Shown here in pieces: positions 16,243 to 25,228 of a DNA stretch of 64,000 nt (the first letter of the stretch is position 1; each line of letters opens with the position of its first letter). Under the pieces are notes generated by a model that did not search any database, was not told the origin of the DNA, and saw nothing but the letters and a program-made list of their open reading frames with translations. Source of the stretch: Cyclobacteriaceae bacterium (lineage in GTDB: Bacteria > Bacteroidota > Bacteroidia > Cytophagales > Cyclobacteriaceae); NCBI GenBank assembly GCA_026003355.1, contig BPHC01000005.1, positions 62,001 to 126,000 of the forward strand, in the 5' to 3' direction. The position numbers and the translations under genes were made by a program.

Positions 16243-18354
16243 ATGAAGGGCCGGCTTAAAGTGGCGTTGGTGGGTAATCCCAATTCGGGCAAGTCGTCAT
16301 TGTTTAACCGTCTCACAGGCCTTAAACAGCAAACGGCCAACTTCCCCGGTGTTACGGTGGAGCGGCACATTGGCCTGATGCACCTCGCCAACGGCACGCA
16401 GGCCGAAATTACCGACCTGCCCGGCCTGTACAGTTTATATCCGCGCAGCCTGGATGAACGCATCGTTTCCGCCTACCTGCTCAATCATCAATCGCCCAAT
16501 TGCCCCGATGTGGTGGTGGTAGTGGCCGATGCCACCAACCTGAAGCGCAGCCTGTTGCTGCTTACCCAAATTACCGATGTGGGACTGCCCGTGGTGCTGG
16601 CCTTGAATATGATAGATCAGGCAGCCAAAGCCGGCATAAACTACGACATAAACACCCTGCAGAATCTGCTGGGCGTGCGCATTGTGCCAACCAATGCCCG
16701 TACCGGGTATGGCGTAGATGACCTGAAACTTGCCCTGCAAGAAAAACCCATTTCCCGGCAAAAGCCGGTGTACATCCTGCCTGAAGAAGTGGGTGCCGCC
16801 GTGCAAGAGTTCCGCGAAATGACCGGTGTGGACAACGACTACGAGGCCTATCAATTGCTGGAACAGCCTGCAGCGCCATCGTTTTTATCTGAACAACAAA
16901 AGGAAATGATTAACCAGGTGCGCAAAAAGCACCACCTGTTTCCCGGCAAGTACCATGGCGCAGAAACCATACAGCGATACAGTTATATTCAGGACCTGCT
17001 GGACCGCGTTACCATAAGGCAGGCCGATGAAGCGTGGAAAAAATATTCGTACCGCCTGGACCGCGTGCTCACCCATAAGGTGTGGGGGTATGTTATTTTC
17101 TTTGCCATACTGCTGCTTATTTTTCAGTCTATTTTTTCGTGGGCCACTGCCCCCATGGATTGGATTGACAGCCTGTTTGCACAATTAAGCAGTTATCTGA
17201 ATGCCGTTCTTCCGCAGGGTCCTGTGGCCGAACTGCTGGCCAACGGAATCGTTCCCGGCATAGGCGGCATCGTTATGTTTGTTCCGCAAATTGCCCTGTT
17301 GTTTGGGTTTATATCGCTGCTGGAAGAAAGCGGCTATATGGCTCGGGTGGTGTTTATTATGGATAAAATCATGCGACGGTTCGGGCTTAACGGCCGCAGC
17401 GTAGTACCACTTATGTCGGGAGTAGCATGTGCCATACCCGCCATTCTTTCAACCCGCATGATCGACAACCGCAAAGAGCGCCTCATTACCATACTGGTAA
17501 CACCTTTAATGAGTTGTTCGGCCCGTATTCCGGTTTTTACCCTGCTCATCGCACTTGTTATTCCGCAGCGCACTCTTTTTGGTGTGTTTAACCTGCAGGG
17601 ACTCACGCTCATGGCCCTCTACCTGCTGGGCTTTCTGGCGGCTGTTTCAATGGCCTGGATCATGAACAAGCTTATCCGTTCCGGTGACCGAAGCTACCTG
17701 CTGCTGGAGCTTCCCCCCTACCGCCTGCCGCGATGGGGTAACGTAGGTATTACCATACTGGACAAAACGCGCTCCTTTGTGTTTGAGGCGGGTAAAATTA
17801 TTCTGGCCATTTCCATTGTGTTATGGGTACTGGCCAGCTACGGGCCGGCACAAAAAATGGAAGAGGCAGAACAACGGGGTATAAGCCAATCCAGGACGCT
17901 CAGATTGTCCGAAGAAGAAACCCACGACCGCATTGCTGCCATGCAGCTGGAGCAGTCGTATGCCGGCCATATTGGCCGCGCCATGGAACCGGCAATCAGG
18001 CCGCTGGGGTACGACTGGAAAATAGGCATAGCCCTGCTTACTTCTTTTGCCGCCCGCGAAGTTTTTGTGGGCACCATGGCAACCATTTACAGCATTGGCA
18101 GCCGTGCCGATGATGAAAACACCGTTAAAAGCCGCTTGCAGCAGGAAATAAACCCCGAAACCGGCGGACCGCGCTTTACCTTTGCCACCGGCATCTCGCT
18201 GCTTTTGTTCTACACCTTTGCCATGCAGTGCATGAGCACTCTGGCGGTGGTGTACCGCGAAACGCGCACCTGGAAATGGCCTGCCGTACAACTGCTTATT
18301 ATGAGCCTGCTGGCCTACCTGTCGGCATTTGCCGCTTACCAGCTTTTATCGTAG
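16243..18354 (+). CDS. feoB: FeoB, ferrous iron transporter with GTPase domain
   Basis: Inner-membrane Fe(II) permease of 703 residues. The N-terminal G domain has G1 GNPNSGKSS (11-19), G3 DLPG (DLPGLYSLYP) and G4 NMID, followed by the helical GDI-like region. The membrane part starts near residue 280 (WGYVIFFAILLLIFQSIF) and contains two Gate motifs (SGVACAIPAILSTR and the downstream SFAAREVFVGTMATIYSIG region). The conserved cysteines in SGVACAIP and LMSCSARIP lie where they are expected. Length is normal. Forms an operon with feoA. Confidence 0.96.
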   Translation: MKGRLKVALVGNPNSGKSSLFNRLTGLKQQTANFPGVTVERHIGLMHLANGTQAEITDLPGLYSLYPRSLDERIVSAYLLNHQSPNCPDVVVVVADATNLKRSLLLLTQITDVGLPVVLALNMIDQAAKAGINYDINTLQNLLGVRIVPTNARTGYGVDDLKLALQEKPISRQKPVYILPEEVGAAVQEFREMTGVDNDYEAYQLLEQPAAPSFLSEQQKEMINQVRKKHHLFPGKYHGAETIQRYSYIQDLLDRVTIRQADEAWKKYSYRLDRVLTHKVWGYVIFFAILLLIFQSIFSWATAPMDWIDSLFAQLSSYLNAVLPQGPVAELLANGIVPGIGGIVMFVPQIALLFGFISLLEESGYMARVVFIMDKIMRRFGLNGRSVVPLMSGVACAIPAILSTRMIDNRKERLITILVTPLMSCSARIPVFTLLIALVIPQRTLFGVFNLQGLTLMALYLLGFLAAVSMAWIMNKLIRSGDRSYLLLELPPYRLPRWGNVGITILDKTRSFVFEAGKIILAISIVLWVLASYGPAQKMEEAEQRGISQSRTLRLSEEETHDRIAAMQLEQSYAGHIGRAMEPAIRPLGYDWKIGIALLTSFAAREVFVGTMATIYSIGSRADDENTVKSRLQQEINPETGGPRFTFATGISLLLFYTFAMQCMSTLAVVYRETRTWKWPAVQLLIMSLLAYLSAFAAYQLLS

Positions 18355-18393
18355 CCACACCATAAAATTATTATATTTAGGCAAACCTTTGCC

Positions 18394-18771
18394 ATGAATA
18401 CCAATTACCAACTGGGCTTATTGTACCTGGTGCACTTGCTGGTGGGTGTAGACGGGCAGATTGACGATCGCGAACAAAAAGCCATAAACACCCTGCGCCG
18501 GAGCGAAAACATTGATGATGCCCTATACCACAGGTTTGCGGCAGAGGCAGCCCAAAAGTCAGAACGCGAAATTTATCACAGCGGCATCGAATACATGAAC
18601 AACTGCACAGACCAGGAGCGCCTGCGCGCATTTGCCATTCTGTACCGCCTTTCGGAGGCCGACGGCCGCATACATGTAAAAGAGGTAAGGCTGCTGCTTT
18701 ATAGCATTAAAGCTTCAGGCGTGGAGTTTAATGATGTGGTAAAGGAGGCGGAGAAGGTGAATATTTTCTAA
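18394..18771 (+). CDS. TerB-like domain protein
   Basis: All-helical acidic-pocket protein of 125 residues resembling the TerB (tellurite resistance) fold. Two related Asp-rich helix-loop segments, GVDGQIDDREQKAI and EADGRIHVKEVRLL, are the internal duplication typical of the family and probable metal ligands. No other ter genes are nearby, so a tellurite role is not implied; stand-alone TerB proteins are common and poorly understood. It starts 40 bases after feoB and could be the last gene of that transcript. Confidence 0.78.
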   Translation: MNTNYQLGLLYLVHLLVGVDGQIDDREQKAINTLRRSENIDDALYHRFAAEAAQKSEREIYHSGIEYMNNCTDQERLRAFAILYRLSEADGRIHVKEVRLLLYSIKASGVEFNDVVKEAEKVNIF

Positions 18772-18780
18772 AATAAAAAA

Positions 18781-18804
18781 CTCCGTTGTTAGGAAACAAC
18801 GGAG
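18781..18804 (-). terminator. Intrinsic terminator of the uppS-bamA-skp-skp unit
   Basis: Arms CTCCGTTGTT (18781-18790) and AACAACGGAG (18795-18804) pair perfectly over 10 bp with a 4-base loop. Read on the minus strand the stem is followed by TTTTTTATTT (18780-18771), a classical T-tract. It lies between the convergent skp and TerB-like genes and may stop both. Confidence 0.85.
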
Positions 18805-18824
18805 CGTACAATCAGACTTTTAGG

Positions 18825-19367
18825 TTACTTGTTTTCGGTTGCAGGTTTGGGGGTTACGCCCAGCTTCTTCAGCACCAGGTCAGACACATCCAGCTTTTCG
18901 TCACCATAAAGAATAACATCGAGGCCGCTGATCTGGTTGTTAAGAATTATGGAGAATCCGTTTTCTTTGGCCACATCTTCAATAGCCTTCCCCACCTTCT
19001 GGTAAACGGGCTCCATAAGCTGCGTTTGCTTGCGTTGCATTTCGGCCTGTGCATCCTGCTGCAGCTTTTCAATGTTTTCCTGCATTTGCCGCAACTCGCG
19101 TTCAGTGTTCTGACGCACTGCCTCCGGAACGTTTGCACCGAATTGCTGATATTCGGCTAATTTTTTCTGGAAGTCGGCCACCTTCGCATCAATTTGTTTT
19201 TTGAGCTGAGCCTGCAATGCCTGAAGTTCTGATTCAATGGTTTTTGATTCGGGCATCTGGCTGAAAATGTATTCTACATCGGCAAACCCTACTTTTACAG
19301 CGGGCGTCTGAGCCTGAGATAATAGCGCAGTAAACAAAACAAGCGCTAAGGCAGAAAGATGTTTCAT
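18825..19367 (-). CDS. OmpH/Skp family periplasmic chaperone (copy 2)
   Basis: Holdase of 180 residues for unfolded outer-membrane proteins. Signal peptide ends in LLSQAQ. The body is the Skp layout: VKVGFADVEYIFSQMPE strand-helix start, a long charged coiled coil (about 40-125) and the C-terminal return strand SIILNNQISGLDVILYGDE. It is one of two adjacent Skp paralogues downstream of bamA and probably the last gene of the operon. Length and charge pattern match Bacteroidota OmpH proteins. Confidence 0.92.
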   Translation of the reverse strand: MKHLSALALVLFTALLSQAQTPAVKVGFADVEYIFSQMPESKTIESELQALQAQLKKQIDAKVADFQKKLAEYQQFGANVPEAVRQNTERELRQMQENIEKLQQDAQAEMQRKQTQLMEPVYQKVGKAIEDVAKENGFSIILNNQISGLDVILYGDEKLDVSDLVLKKLGVTPKPATENK

Positions 19368-19404
19368 TGTATGATTGGGTTAAATGAATTACTGATTCAG
19401 GGAT

Positions 19405-19941
19405 TTAACGTTTTAACTGGTCGTTGGGGTCGCCCAGGCCCAGTTCTTCCAGTACAAAATCGGTGTAGTCGTACCGGGGGTCGGTATAAACCATCACCAG
19501 CTCTCCGGCTTTATCGAATACTATGGCCAGGTTGTTCTTTTTGGCTACCCGGTCCACGGCATCCCATATCTTGTCCTGCACGGGTTTAATCAGTTCTTCT
19601 TTTTTCAGAAAGTACAGGCCTCCTGCTCCAAACACCTTGCGCTGGTACTCCTTCAGTTCATCTTCTTTACGGGCAATGGCGTCCAAACGTTCCCTGCGCA
19701 TCTCTTCGGTAAGCAATACCTGCTCTGCCTGAAGGCTTCTGTACATGGACTCAATGTTTTTGGACATGTTCATAATTTCTTTTTCCCACAGTTCAGACAG
19801 CCGGTTAATTTCCTCCTGAGCCTTTTTGTATTCGGACATGCGGCTGAGAATAAACTCAGAGTCAATGTAGCCGAACCTCTGTGCATGGACAAAATTCGGG
19901 CCGAAAATGAGAAAAAATATGATAAAAGCGTAAAACCGCAT
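19405..19941 (-). CDS. OmpH/Skp family periplasmic chaperone (copy 1)
   Basis: Second Skp-like chaperone, 178 residues, with a signal peptide ending in FVHAQ. RFGYIDSEFILSRMSEYKKA opens the fold, a long coiled coil spans about 35-120, and NLAIVFDKAGELVMVYTD is the closing strand. It starts 4 bases after the bamA stop and is followed by its paralogue after 37 bases. The two copies are quite divergent in sequence, so each may favour different clients or form separate trimers. Confidence 0.92.
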   Translation of the reverse strand: MRFYAFIIFFLIFGPNFVHAQRFGYIDSEFILSRMSEYKKAQEEINRLSELWEKEIMNMSKNIESMYRSLQAEQVLLTEEMRRERLDAIARKEDELKEYQRKVFGAGGLYFLKKEELIKPVQDKIWDAVDRVAKKNNLAIVFDKAGELVMVYTDPRYDYTDFVLEELGLGDPNDQLKR

Positions 19942-19945
19942 GAAA

Positions 19946-22642
19946 TTAACGGATTTGCTGGCCGATGGTAAACTGAAAGCGGGCCCCTCCGATGGGGTTG
20001 TCCGATCCCAGCGGGAAGGGGTCGAGCGGCAGCCCCCAGTTTAATCCTATGAGTCCGAAAGCCGGCATAAAAATGCGCACGCCAAAGCCAACGGTTTTGT
20101 AGAGGTTAAACGGATTAAAGTCGCGGTAATTGTTCCAGTTGTTGCCGGCTTCGGTAAACAGGAAGCCGTAAATGGTGGCCGCGTTGCCGGTGGTTACGGG
20201 GTAGCGCAACTCCAGGCCGAATTTGTTATAGACTATCCCTCCGCGAACCGACTGGTCCAGGCGGCTGTAAGGAGGGGTTATCTGGTTGTCGTCATACCCG
20301 CGTAAGCCAATGATGTCCTGCCCCAGCACAAATGCACCGAATCCGCCGGCCAAACCCGCACCTCCCAGGAAGAAACGTTCGAAAGGCGTGTAATCCAGTG
20401 AGCGTGTGTAGCGGCCTATGAACCCGAAGTGGGCCTTGGCCTCGAACACCAGTTTATTTTTGCGGTCCAACGGCATGTAGTATTTGGCATCGAACATTAT
20501 TTTGTAATACTCCACCCACTTGTACAGTTCTTCCGGAGAGGCCGTTTCAGGATTCAATTTGCGCCACAGCGAAAAGGGAGGTGTAAAGGTTCCGCTCAAC
20601 GATACGGTCGATCCGCTGCTGGGGTACATAAAATTATCCACGCTGTTGCGCGCAAGGGTGGTGTTGAACGTAACCGAATTGGAACGGCAGCTTATGCAAC
20701 CCGGTATGTAGTTGGGAGCGTTGCGCAGGTCGTATTCGGTAAACGAAAGCGAATTGGTGAGGGTAAAAAAGTTGTCGGGCCAGTTCAGCACGCGGCCCAG
20801 ACCCACGGTAACGTTGCTTACGCCTATGCGCGATTCTATGTCGCTGATAAAACCCAGCGAGTCGGTTTGGCTGTACAGTTGCCGCGAAACCGATTTGTTG
20901 GCACTTACGGTAAACGACTGGGGCTTGCGGCCTCCCAGCCAGGGCTCGGTAAACGAAATGCTGTAGTTCTGGAATCTGCGTCCATTTGCCTGTATGCGCA
21001 GCGACAGGCGTTGCCCATCGCCCACCGGCAGGGGGCGCCACTGCGAGAAGTTGGTAATGTTGCGCGCAGAAAAGTTGTTAAAAGTAAGGCCCAGCGTGCC
21101 CACAAACCCAAAGGCTCCGCCCCAGCCTCCCGACAGTTCAATCTGGTCGTTGGATTGTTCTTCAAGCTGCCATTCAATATCAACCGTTCCGTTGGCCGGG
21201 TTGGGCACCAGGTTTGGGTTGATTTTCTGCGGATTAAAGAAGCCCAGCTGCCCCAGTTTTTGTTGCGTACGGATGATGTCGGCTCTTCTGAACTTTTGCC
21301 CCGGAATGGTATATAGCTCGCGCCTGATTACATGGTCGCTGGTGCGTTCATTTCCCGAAAAGGTTACTTCGTTAATGGTGGCCTGCTCACCTTCATAGAT
21401 GCGCATTTCCACATCTATCGAGTCTTTCCCCACCACATACTCCACCGGCGTTACCCTGAAGAACAGGTAGCCGTCATCCATATACAGGCCGGTTATGTCT
21501 GCCCCTTTGGGGTTAAAGGTTATTTTTTTGTCAATCAGGTCGCGGTTATACACATCGCCTTTTTGAATGCCCAGTATGGCGTTAAGTGTACTGGCCGTGT
21601 GCACATAGTTGCCCGTCCAGTATATGTTGCGGAAATAGTATTTGTATCCTTCGTTTACACGGATGTCGATATTGATGCTTTTTTTGTTTTGCGCATAAAC
21701 GGTGTCGGCCAGTATTTCGGCATCTCTGTAGCCTTTTGTGTTGTAGAATGCTATTACCTTTTGTTTGTCTTCTTCAAAATCGGCAGCAATGAATTTTGAG
21801 CCTTTAAATATGTTAAGCTGTATGTTTTCGCTTAGCGCTTCACGAAACTCATGCCAGCTAACCGTGTAGGTGGTATCGAACCAGGCTTTCACCTTTTGGG
21901 GCTTCAGGCCAAGAAGTTTGCTTATAACCGTGCGGTGCAGTGCAATGCGGGGATATTCGGCCGTTTTTTTCATTTTGGCTTTAAGCGTATTGTCTGCAAA
22001 CACTTTGTTACCGATAAACCTGATTTTATGGATTTTAACCTTCGACCCGGTGTTTACGGCTATGCGCAGGCGAATACCTTCTGAAAGGGTGTCGCGCTCC
22101 TGCAGAATTTTAACCTGGGTGTTGAGGTAACCCTTTTTAACGAAAAACTTCTTTACGCTAAGCTCGGTGTTGCGCAGCATGGCATCGTTTACAATTTTGC
22201 CGCGGATAAGTTTCAGCTCTTCCTTCAGCGAAGACTCCTGCGATTTATTGATGCCCGTAAAGTAAAAATTGGTAAGACGCGGACGCTCAGCCAGGGTTAT
22301 GAGAAGCCACACCTGGTTTTCTTCAATGCGCTGAACAGAAATGGTAACATCGCCAATAAGGCCGTGTTTCCACAGTTTGCGTATGGCCCCGGATATGGCA
22401 TCACCGGGTATTTTGATTTTATCGCCAACCCGCAGGCCGGTTAAGGAAACCATGGCGTTTTTATCCAGAATATTTAAACCGGCCACATCAATACCGGCAA
22501 TAATATATTCAGCGGGATTGGCGTAATTCAAATTGTTATCAACAGCCGAGGCACGTTCGCGCGACCGCCTGAACTGCGCATGGGCATCGGTAATCACCAT
22601 AGTCATGAGCCACAGAACCAGAAGCAGTGATGGCGTTCGCAT
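19946..22642 (-). CDS. bamA: BamA, outer-membrane protein assembly factor (Omp85)
   Basis: Core of the beta-barrel assembly machine, 898 residues. Signal peptide to about residue 22, then POTRA repeats (for example IIAGIDVAGLNILDKNAM, RLTNFYFTGINKSQESSL, KIHKIRFIGNKVFADNTL, EVTFSGNERTSDHVIRREL). POTRA 3 carries the extended insertion usual in Bacteroidota. The barrel has the L6 motif in GLRGYDDNQ and ends GGARFQFTIGQQIR. The operon order uppS-bamA-skp-skp, next to PorG-type barrels, is the arrangement known from Porphyromonas and relatives. Confidence 0.96.
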   Translation of the reverse strand: MRTPSLLLVLWLMTMVITDAHAQFRRSRERASAVDNNLNYANPAEYIIAGIDVAGLNILDKNAMVSLTGLRVGDKIKIPGDAISGAIRKLWKHGLIGDVTISVQRIEENQVWLLITLAERPRLTNFYFTGINKSQESSLKEELKLIRGKIVNDAMLRNTELSVKKFFVKKGYLNTQVKILQERDTLSEGIRLRIAVNTGSKVKIHKIRFIGNKVFADNTLKAKMKKTAEYPRIALHRTVISKLLGLKPQKVKAWFDTTYTVSWHEFREALSENIQLNIFKGSKFIAADFEEDKQKVIAFYNTKGYRDAEILADTVYAQNKKSINIDIRVNEGYKYYFRNIYWTGNYVHTASTLNAILGIQKGDVYNRDLIDKKITFNPKGADITGLYMDDGYLFFRVTPVEYVVGKDSIDVEMRIYEGEQATINEVTFSGNERTSDHVIRRELYTIPGQKFRRADIIRTQQKLGQLGFFNPQKINPNLVPNPANGTVDIEWQLEEQSNDQIELSGGWGGAFGFVGTLGLTFNNFSARNITNFSQWRPLPVGDGQRLSLRIQANGRRFQNYSISFTEPWLGGRKPQSFTVSANKSVSRQLYSQTDSLGFISDIESRIGVSNVTVGLGRVLNWPDNFFTLTNSLSFTEYDLRNAPNYIPGCISCRSNSVTFNTTLARNSVDNFMYPSSGSTVSLSGTFTPPFSLWRKLNPETASPEELYKWVEYYKIMFDAKYYMPLDRKNKLVFEAKAHFGFIGRYTRSLDYTPFERFFLGGAGLAGGFGAFVLGQDIIGLRGYDDNQITPPYSRLDQSVRGGIVYNKFGLELRYPVTTGNAATIYGFLFTEAGNNWNNYRDFNPFNLYKTVGFGVRIFMPAFGLIGLNWGLPLDPFPLGSDNPIGGARFQFTIGQQIR

Positions 22643-22644
22643 GG

Positions 22645-23397
22645 TTAGTTAACGGGGTTTAATTGTTCACTGGTTTTGCCAAATCTTCGCTCGCGCTGCT
22701 GATAGGCCCATATGGCTTCATAAAGATTTTCCTTTCTGAAATCGGGCCAGAGGGTGGGGGTAATGTAAAGTTCGGTGTAGGCAATTTGCCAAAGCAAAAA
22801 GTTGCTTACGCGCATTTCGCCACTGGTTCGTATCAGCAGTTCGGGGTCGGGGATGCCCGCCGTGGCAAGGTACCGCTCTATGGTTTCTTCGGTAATGTAG
22901 GCGGGGTTTATTTTTCCGCTCTCCACATCGCGGGCAATGGCCTTAACAGCCTGTGTCATTTCCCAGCGGCCGCTGTAGCTTAAAGCCAGAATAAGCGTAA
23001 CCCCTTTGTTGTCTTTGGTTTTATCGATTGCCCATTGAATGTTTTCCTGGCATTGGGGCGGAAGCTGTGCGATGTCGCCAATGGTTACCAGCTTTATCTG
23101 GTTTTCCAGCAAGGTGTTTATTTCCTGCCGCAGGGTATGCACCAGCAGTTCCATAAGCCCGTCTACCTCTTCTTTGGGCCTTCCCCAGTTTTCGGTTGAA
23201 AAAGCATACAGGGTAAGGTAGGGAATGCCCAGCTCTGCACAGCCTTCGGTTACTTCGCGAACAGACTGTACGGCATTGCGGTGCCCGAATATGCGCATGG
23301 CACCCTTTTTCCTGGCCCAGCGCCCGTTGCCATCCATGATTATGGCAATATGCCGGGGCAGGCGGTTAAAGTCTATATGTTCCCTGAATGAAGCCAC
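22645..23397 (-). CDS. uppS: Isoprenyl transferase, undecaprenyl diphosphate synthase
   Basis: Cytosolic cis-prenyltransferase making the C55 lipid carrier for peptidoglycan and O-antigen, 250 residues. IAIIMDGNGRWARKKG near the N-terminus holds the catalytic Asp and diphosphate-binding Arg; STENWGRPKEEV, LALSYSGRWEM and LLIRTSGEMRVSNFLLWQ are the further conserved blocks. First gene of the unit with bamA (2-base gap); its ATG lies 7 bases after a TAATTTTG promoter box. Confidence 0.96.
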   Translation of the reverse strand: MASFREHIDFNRLPRHIAIIMDGNGRWARKKGAMRIFGHRNAVQSVREVTEGCAELGIPYLTLYAFSTENWGRPKEEVDGLMELLVHTLRQEINTLLENQIKLVTIGDIAQLPPQCQENIQWAIDKTKDNKGVTLILALSYSGRWEMTQAVKAIARDVESGKINPAYITEETIERYLATAGIPDPELLIRTSGEMRVSNFLLWQIAYTELYITPTLWPDFRKENLYEAIWAYQQRERRFGKTSEQLNPVN

Positions 23398-23404
23398 AAG
23401 CGGG

Positions 23405-23412
23405 CAAAATTA
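23405..23412 (-). promoter_or_regulatory. -7 promoter element TAATTTTG of uppS-bamA
   Basis: Exact TAnnTTTG match on the minus strand, 7 bases upstream of the uppS ATG. Suggests a separate promoter for the assembly operon, downstream of the PorG-type genes. No matching TTTG at -33 spacing was seen. Confidence 0.5.
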
Positions 23413-23445
23413 AGGTATTTTATGTTCTGCCCGAACGCACCGGCA

Positions 23446-24123
23446 TTACCGGTACGGGTTGGCAGGGCAGGGAATGTCGTAAAAAGTACGGGTAAGCGTA
23501 AGGCCAACAAAAAAATAATTGTCGAAATCGTTGGGATTACCATATCCGAAGTTTTTGCGGGTAACGTCTCCGTCAGAAATATTATCTAGATAATCGAAAA
23601 AAGTTTTGCGTATTCCCGTTTCGAAGGCGATGTACATTTTGGGGTTGAGGATGTATTTAAACCCGCCCCCGAAAGGAATGGCCGCCTGTACGTTGCTGTA
23701 GGCTTCGGGTTTATTCTGGTAGCCCGATATGCCAAACAGGCCAAAGCCTGCAAAAAGGTAGGGGGTGTACCGCATGGGGCGCTTGCTGTCGCGCCAGTCC
23801 AGAAAATGATATTCAAAAGCCAGCGCCGCTTCAAAAAGCGATATAGAAAACGAAGCATTGCGTTGTACGGCAGCGGCATCGAGCGGCAGTTCGCGGGCTG
23901 CCAGTGTGCCGGCCGTAACCGATGCGCGGAAGCTCACCACTTTGCTCAGGTTGTTGCGGTAAAAGGCAGTGCCGGCCGGGGTGCTGTAGGCAAGGTGGTA
24001 TGTCCGTACCAGGTCGCCGGTGTAGTTAAATGTGCCTAACCCGAAACCCACTTCCGAGCGTTGTGCAGAGGCAAAACCCCCTGAGAGTACTAAAAGGAGT
24101 AAAACAAAAGCCGCAGGGCGCAT
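23446..24123 (-). CDS. DUF6089/PorG-type outer-membrane beta-barrel protein (copy 2)
   Basis: Predicted small outer-membrane barrel of 225 residues with a signal peptide ending in FASAQ. Features typical of the DUF6089 group are EVGFGLGTFNYTGDLVRTY at the start, ALAFEYHFLDWRD, YTPYLFAGFGLFGIS, KMYIAFETGIRKTFFDYLD and the final DNYFFVGLTLTRTFYDIPCP. In Porphyromonas gingivalis the DUF6089 protein PorG is a type IX secretion component encoded beside uppS and bamA, the same neighbourhood as here. The ATG overlaps the stop of the upstream paralogue (TAATG), so the pair is translationally coupled. Confidence 0.85.
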   Translation of the reverse strand: MRPAAFVLLLLVLSGGFASAQRSEVGFGLGTFNYTGDLVRTYHLAYSTPAGTAFYRNNLSKVVSFRASVTAGTLAARELPLDAAAVQRNASFSISLFEAALAFEYHFLDWRDSKRPMRYTPYLFAGFGLFGISGYQNKPEAYSNVQAAIPFGGGFKYILNPKMYIAFETGIRKTFFDYLDNISDGDVTRKNFGYGNPNDFDNYFFVGLTLTRTFYDIPCPANPYR

Positions 24124-25181
24124 TATCTGAACTTGGCGCGATGGAATGTTTTGCCAAGAATGTAGGTAAGGCGCACCGAGGTTACCATAAAGATGTCGCG
24201 GTTGTTGCGGTTGCCCCGCAGGTTATCGGGATATTCGGAGCCATAACCGCTCAGCACGTTGTAGTTTACGCCATCCCGCCCGGTATAGGTAGAGTTGGGT
24301 GTGGCTACTTCGTTGGTGCGGTACGACATGGCCCTTGCCAGGTGGTTGTTGCCAAACACGCCCAGGTCAACATAATTGCCGCTTACATCGTCCAGGTAAT
24401 CGGTAAAGGTGTACCTAAAACCCCATTCCACGGCTACGTCCATCACTTCGTTTATTCTAAAACGCGCCCCGATGCCCATTGGTATGGCCGGCTGGATTAA
24501 TTTGTAGGGTTTTATGCCGTAGTTAGCATCACCGGGCTGGAGGTCAGCATACTGTCCTTCGGTGCCCAGGGGCTGAAGGTCCACCCACTGCCCGCCCTTG
24601 CCTGTTGGGTTCCCGGCCGCGTCGGTATCGGGTGCTTTGGCCTGCGGATTATGGTGAAATACCGCAATACCGGCATAAATGTAGGGCGTCCACTGTACGC
24701 GGCTGATGTAGGTGGCCATATTTTCCCATAAGTCAAGCTGGGCAACAACCGAAAGCTCCTTTATCCGGTTGCGGAAAGACAGGTTGCGGTTGTAGCGGTA
24801 GATGCCGTTCTGGGTATCGCCCTGGTCGGCCGATTCGGTATCAGCGCCCCGAATGCCGCCATAGGTAAAGGCTGCCTGCAGTTGGTAGCGCGGACCAAAC
24901 CGGTGGGTAAACGACAGGCCCACGGCCGGACGGGTAAAGCCCAGGTCGGTGCTGAGTCGTTTGGGTGTGGGCGAAAGGTCGCCAAAATAGTTGAGCGAAT
25001 TAAGGGAAATGCCCAGCATGTTGTAGGTTTTGTCTTTGCTGAAGTGGGACTTTCGCCCGCGGTAACTGGCAATGCGCTTGTTGTTTTTCTTAATGTTTTT
25101 GCGGTTCATCTGGGCAGACGCATCCCAGGAAAGCCCGCTAAGGATTATAACAGCCAACAGAAAATAGACAGTTTTTTTCAT
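24123..25181 (-). CDS. DUF6089/PorG-type outer-membrane beta-barrel protein (copy 1)
   Basis: Larger DUF6089-like barrel of 352 residues. Signal peptide ends in WDASAQ, followed by a basic stretch (NRKNIKKNNKRIASYRGRK), then MLGISLNSLNYFGDLSPTP, SFTHRFGPRYQLQAAFTYG, WTPYIYAGIAVFHHNP, VAVEWGFRYTFTDYLDDVSG and MVTSVRLTYILGKTF. The same blocks occur in copy 2, so the genes are an old tandem duplication. The start is the ATG at 25181, not the in-frame TTG at 25205. Which copy corresponds functionally to PorG is not decided by sequence. Confidence 0.85.
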   Translation of the reverse strand: MKKTVYFLLAVIILSGLSWDASAQMNRKNIKKNNKRIASYRGRKSHFSKDKTYNMLGISLNSLNYFGDLSPTPKRLSTDLGFTRPAVGLSFTHRFGPRYQLQAAFTYGGIRGADTESADQGDTQNGIYRYNRNLSFRNRIKELSVVAQLDLWENMATYISRVQWTPYIYAGIAVFHHNPQAKAPDTDAAGNPTGKGGQWVDLQPLGTEGQYADLQPGDANYGIKPYKLIQPAIPMGIGARFRINEVMDVAVEWGFRYTFTDYLDDVSGNYVDLGVFGNNHLARAMSYRTNEVATPNSTYTGRDGVNYNVLSGYGSEYPDNLRGNRNNRDIFMVTSVRLTYILGKTFHRAKFR

Positions 25182-25228
25182 TGCCGGTAACCGTTTAATA
25201 GCCAATGAACTACAAAGGTAATTAAAAA

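Noticed and set aside
18394-18771. Tellurite-resistance operon
   Set aside because: Only a lone TerB-like domain is present; no other ter genes.
20429-21316. 295-codon plus-strand frame opposite bamA
   Set aside because: Shadow of the barrel-coding strand; no protein similarity.
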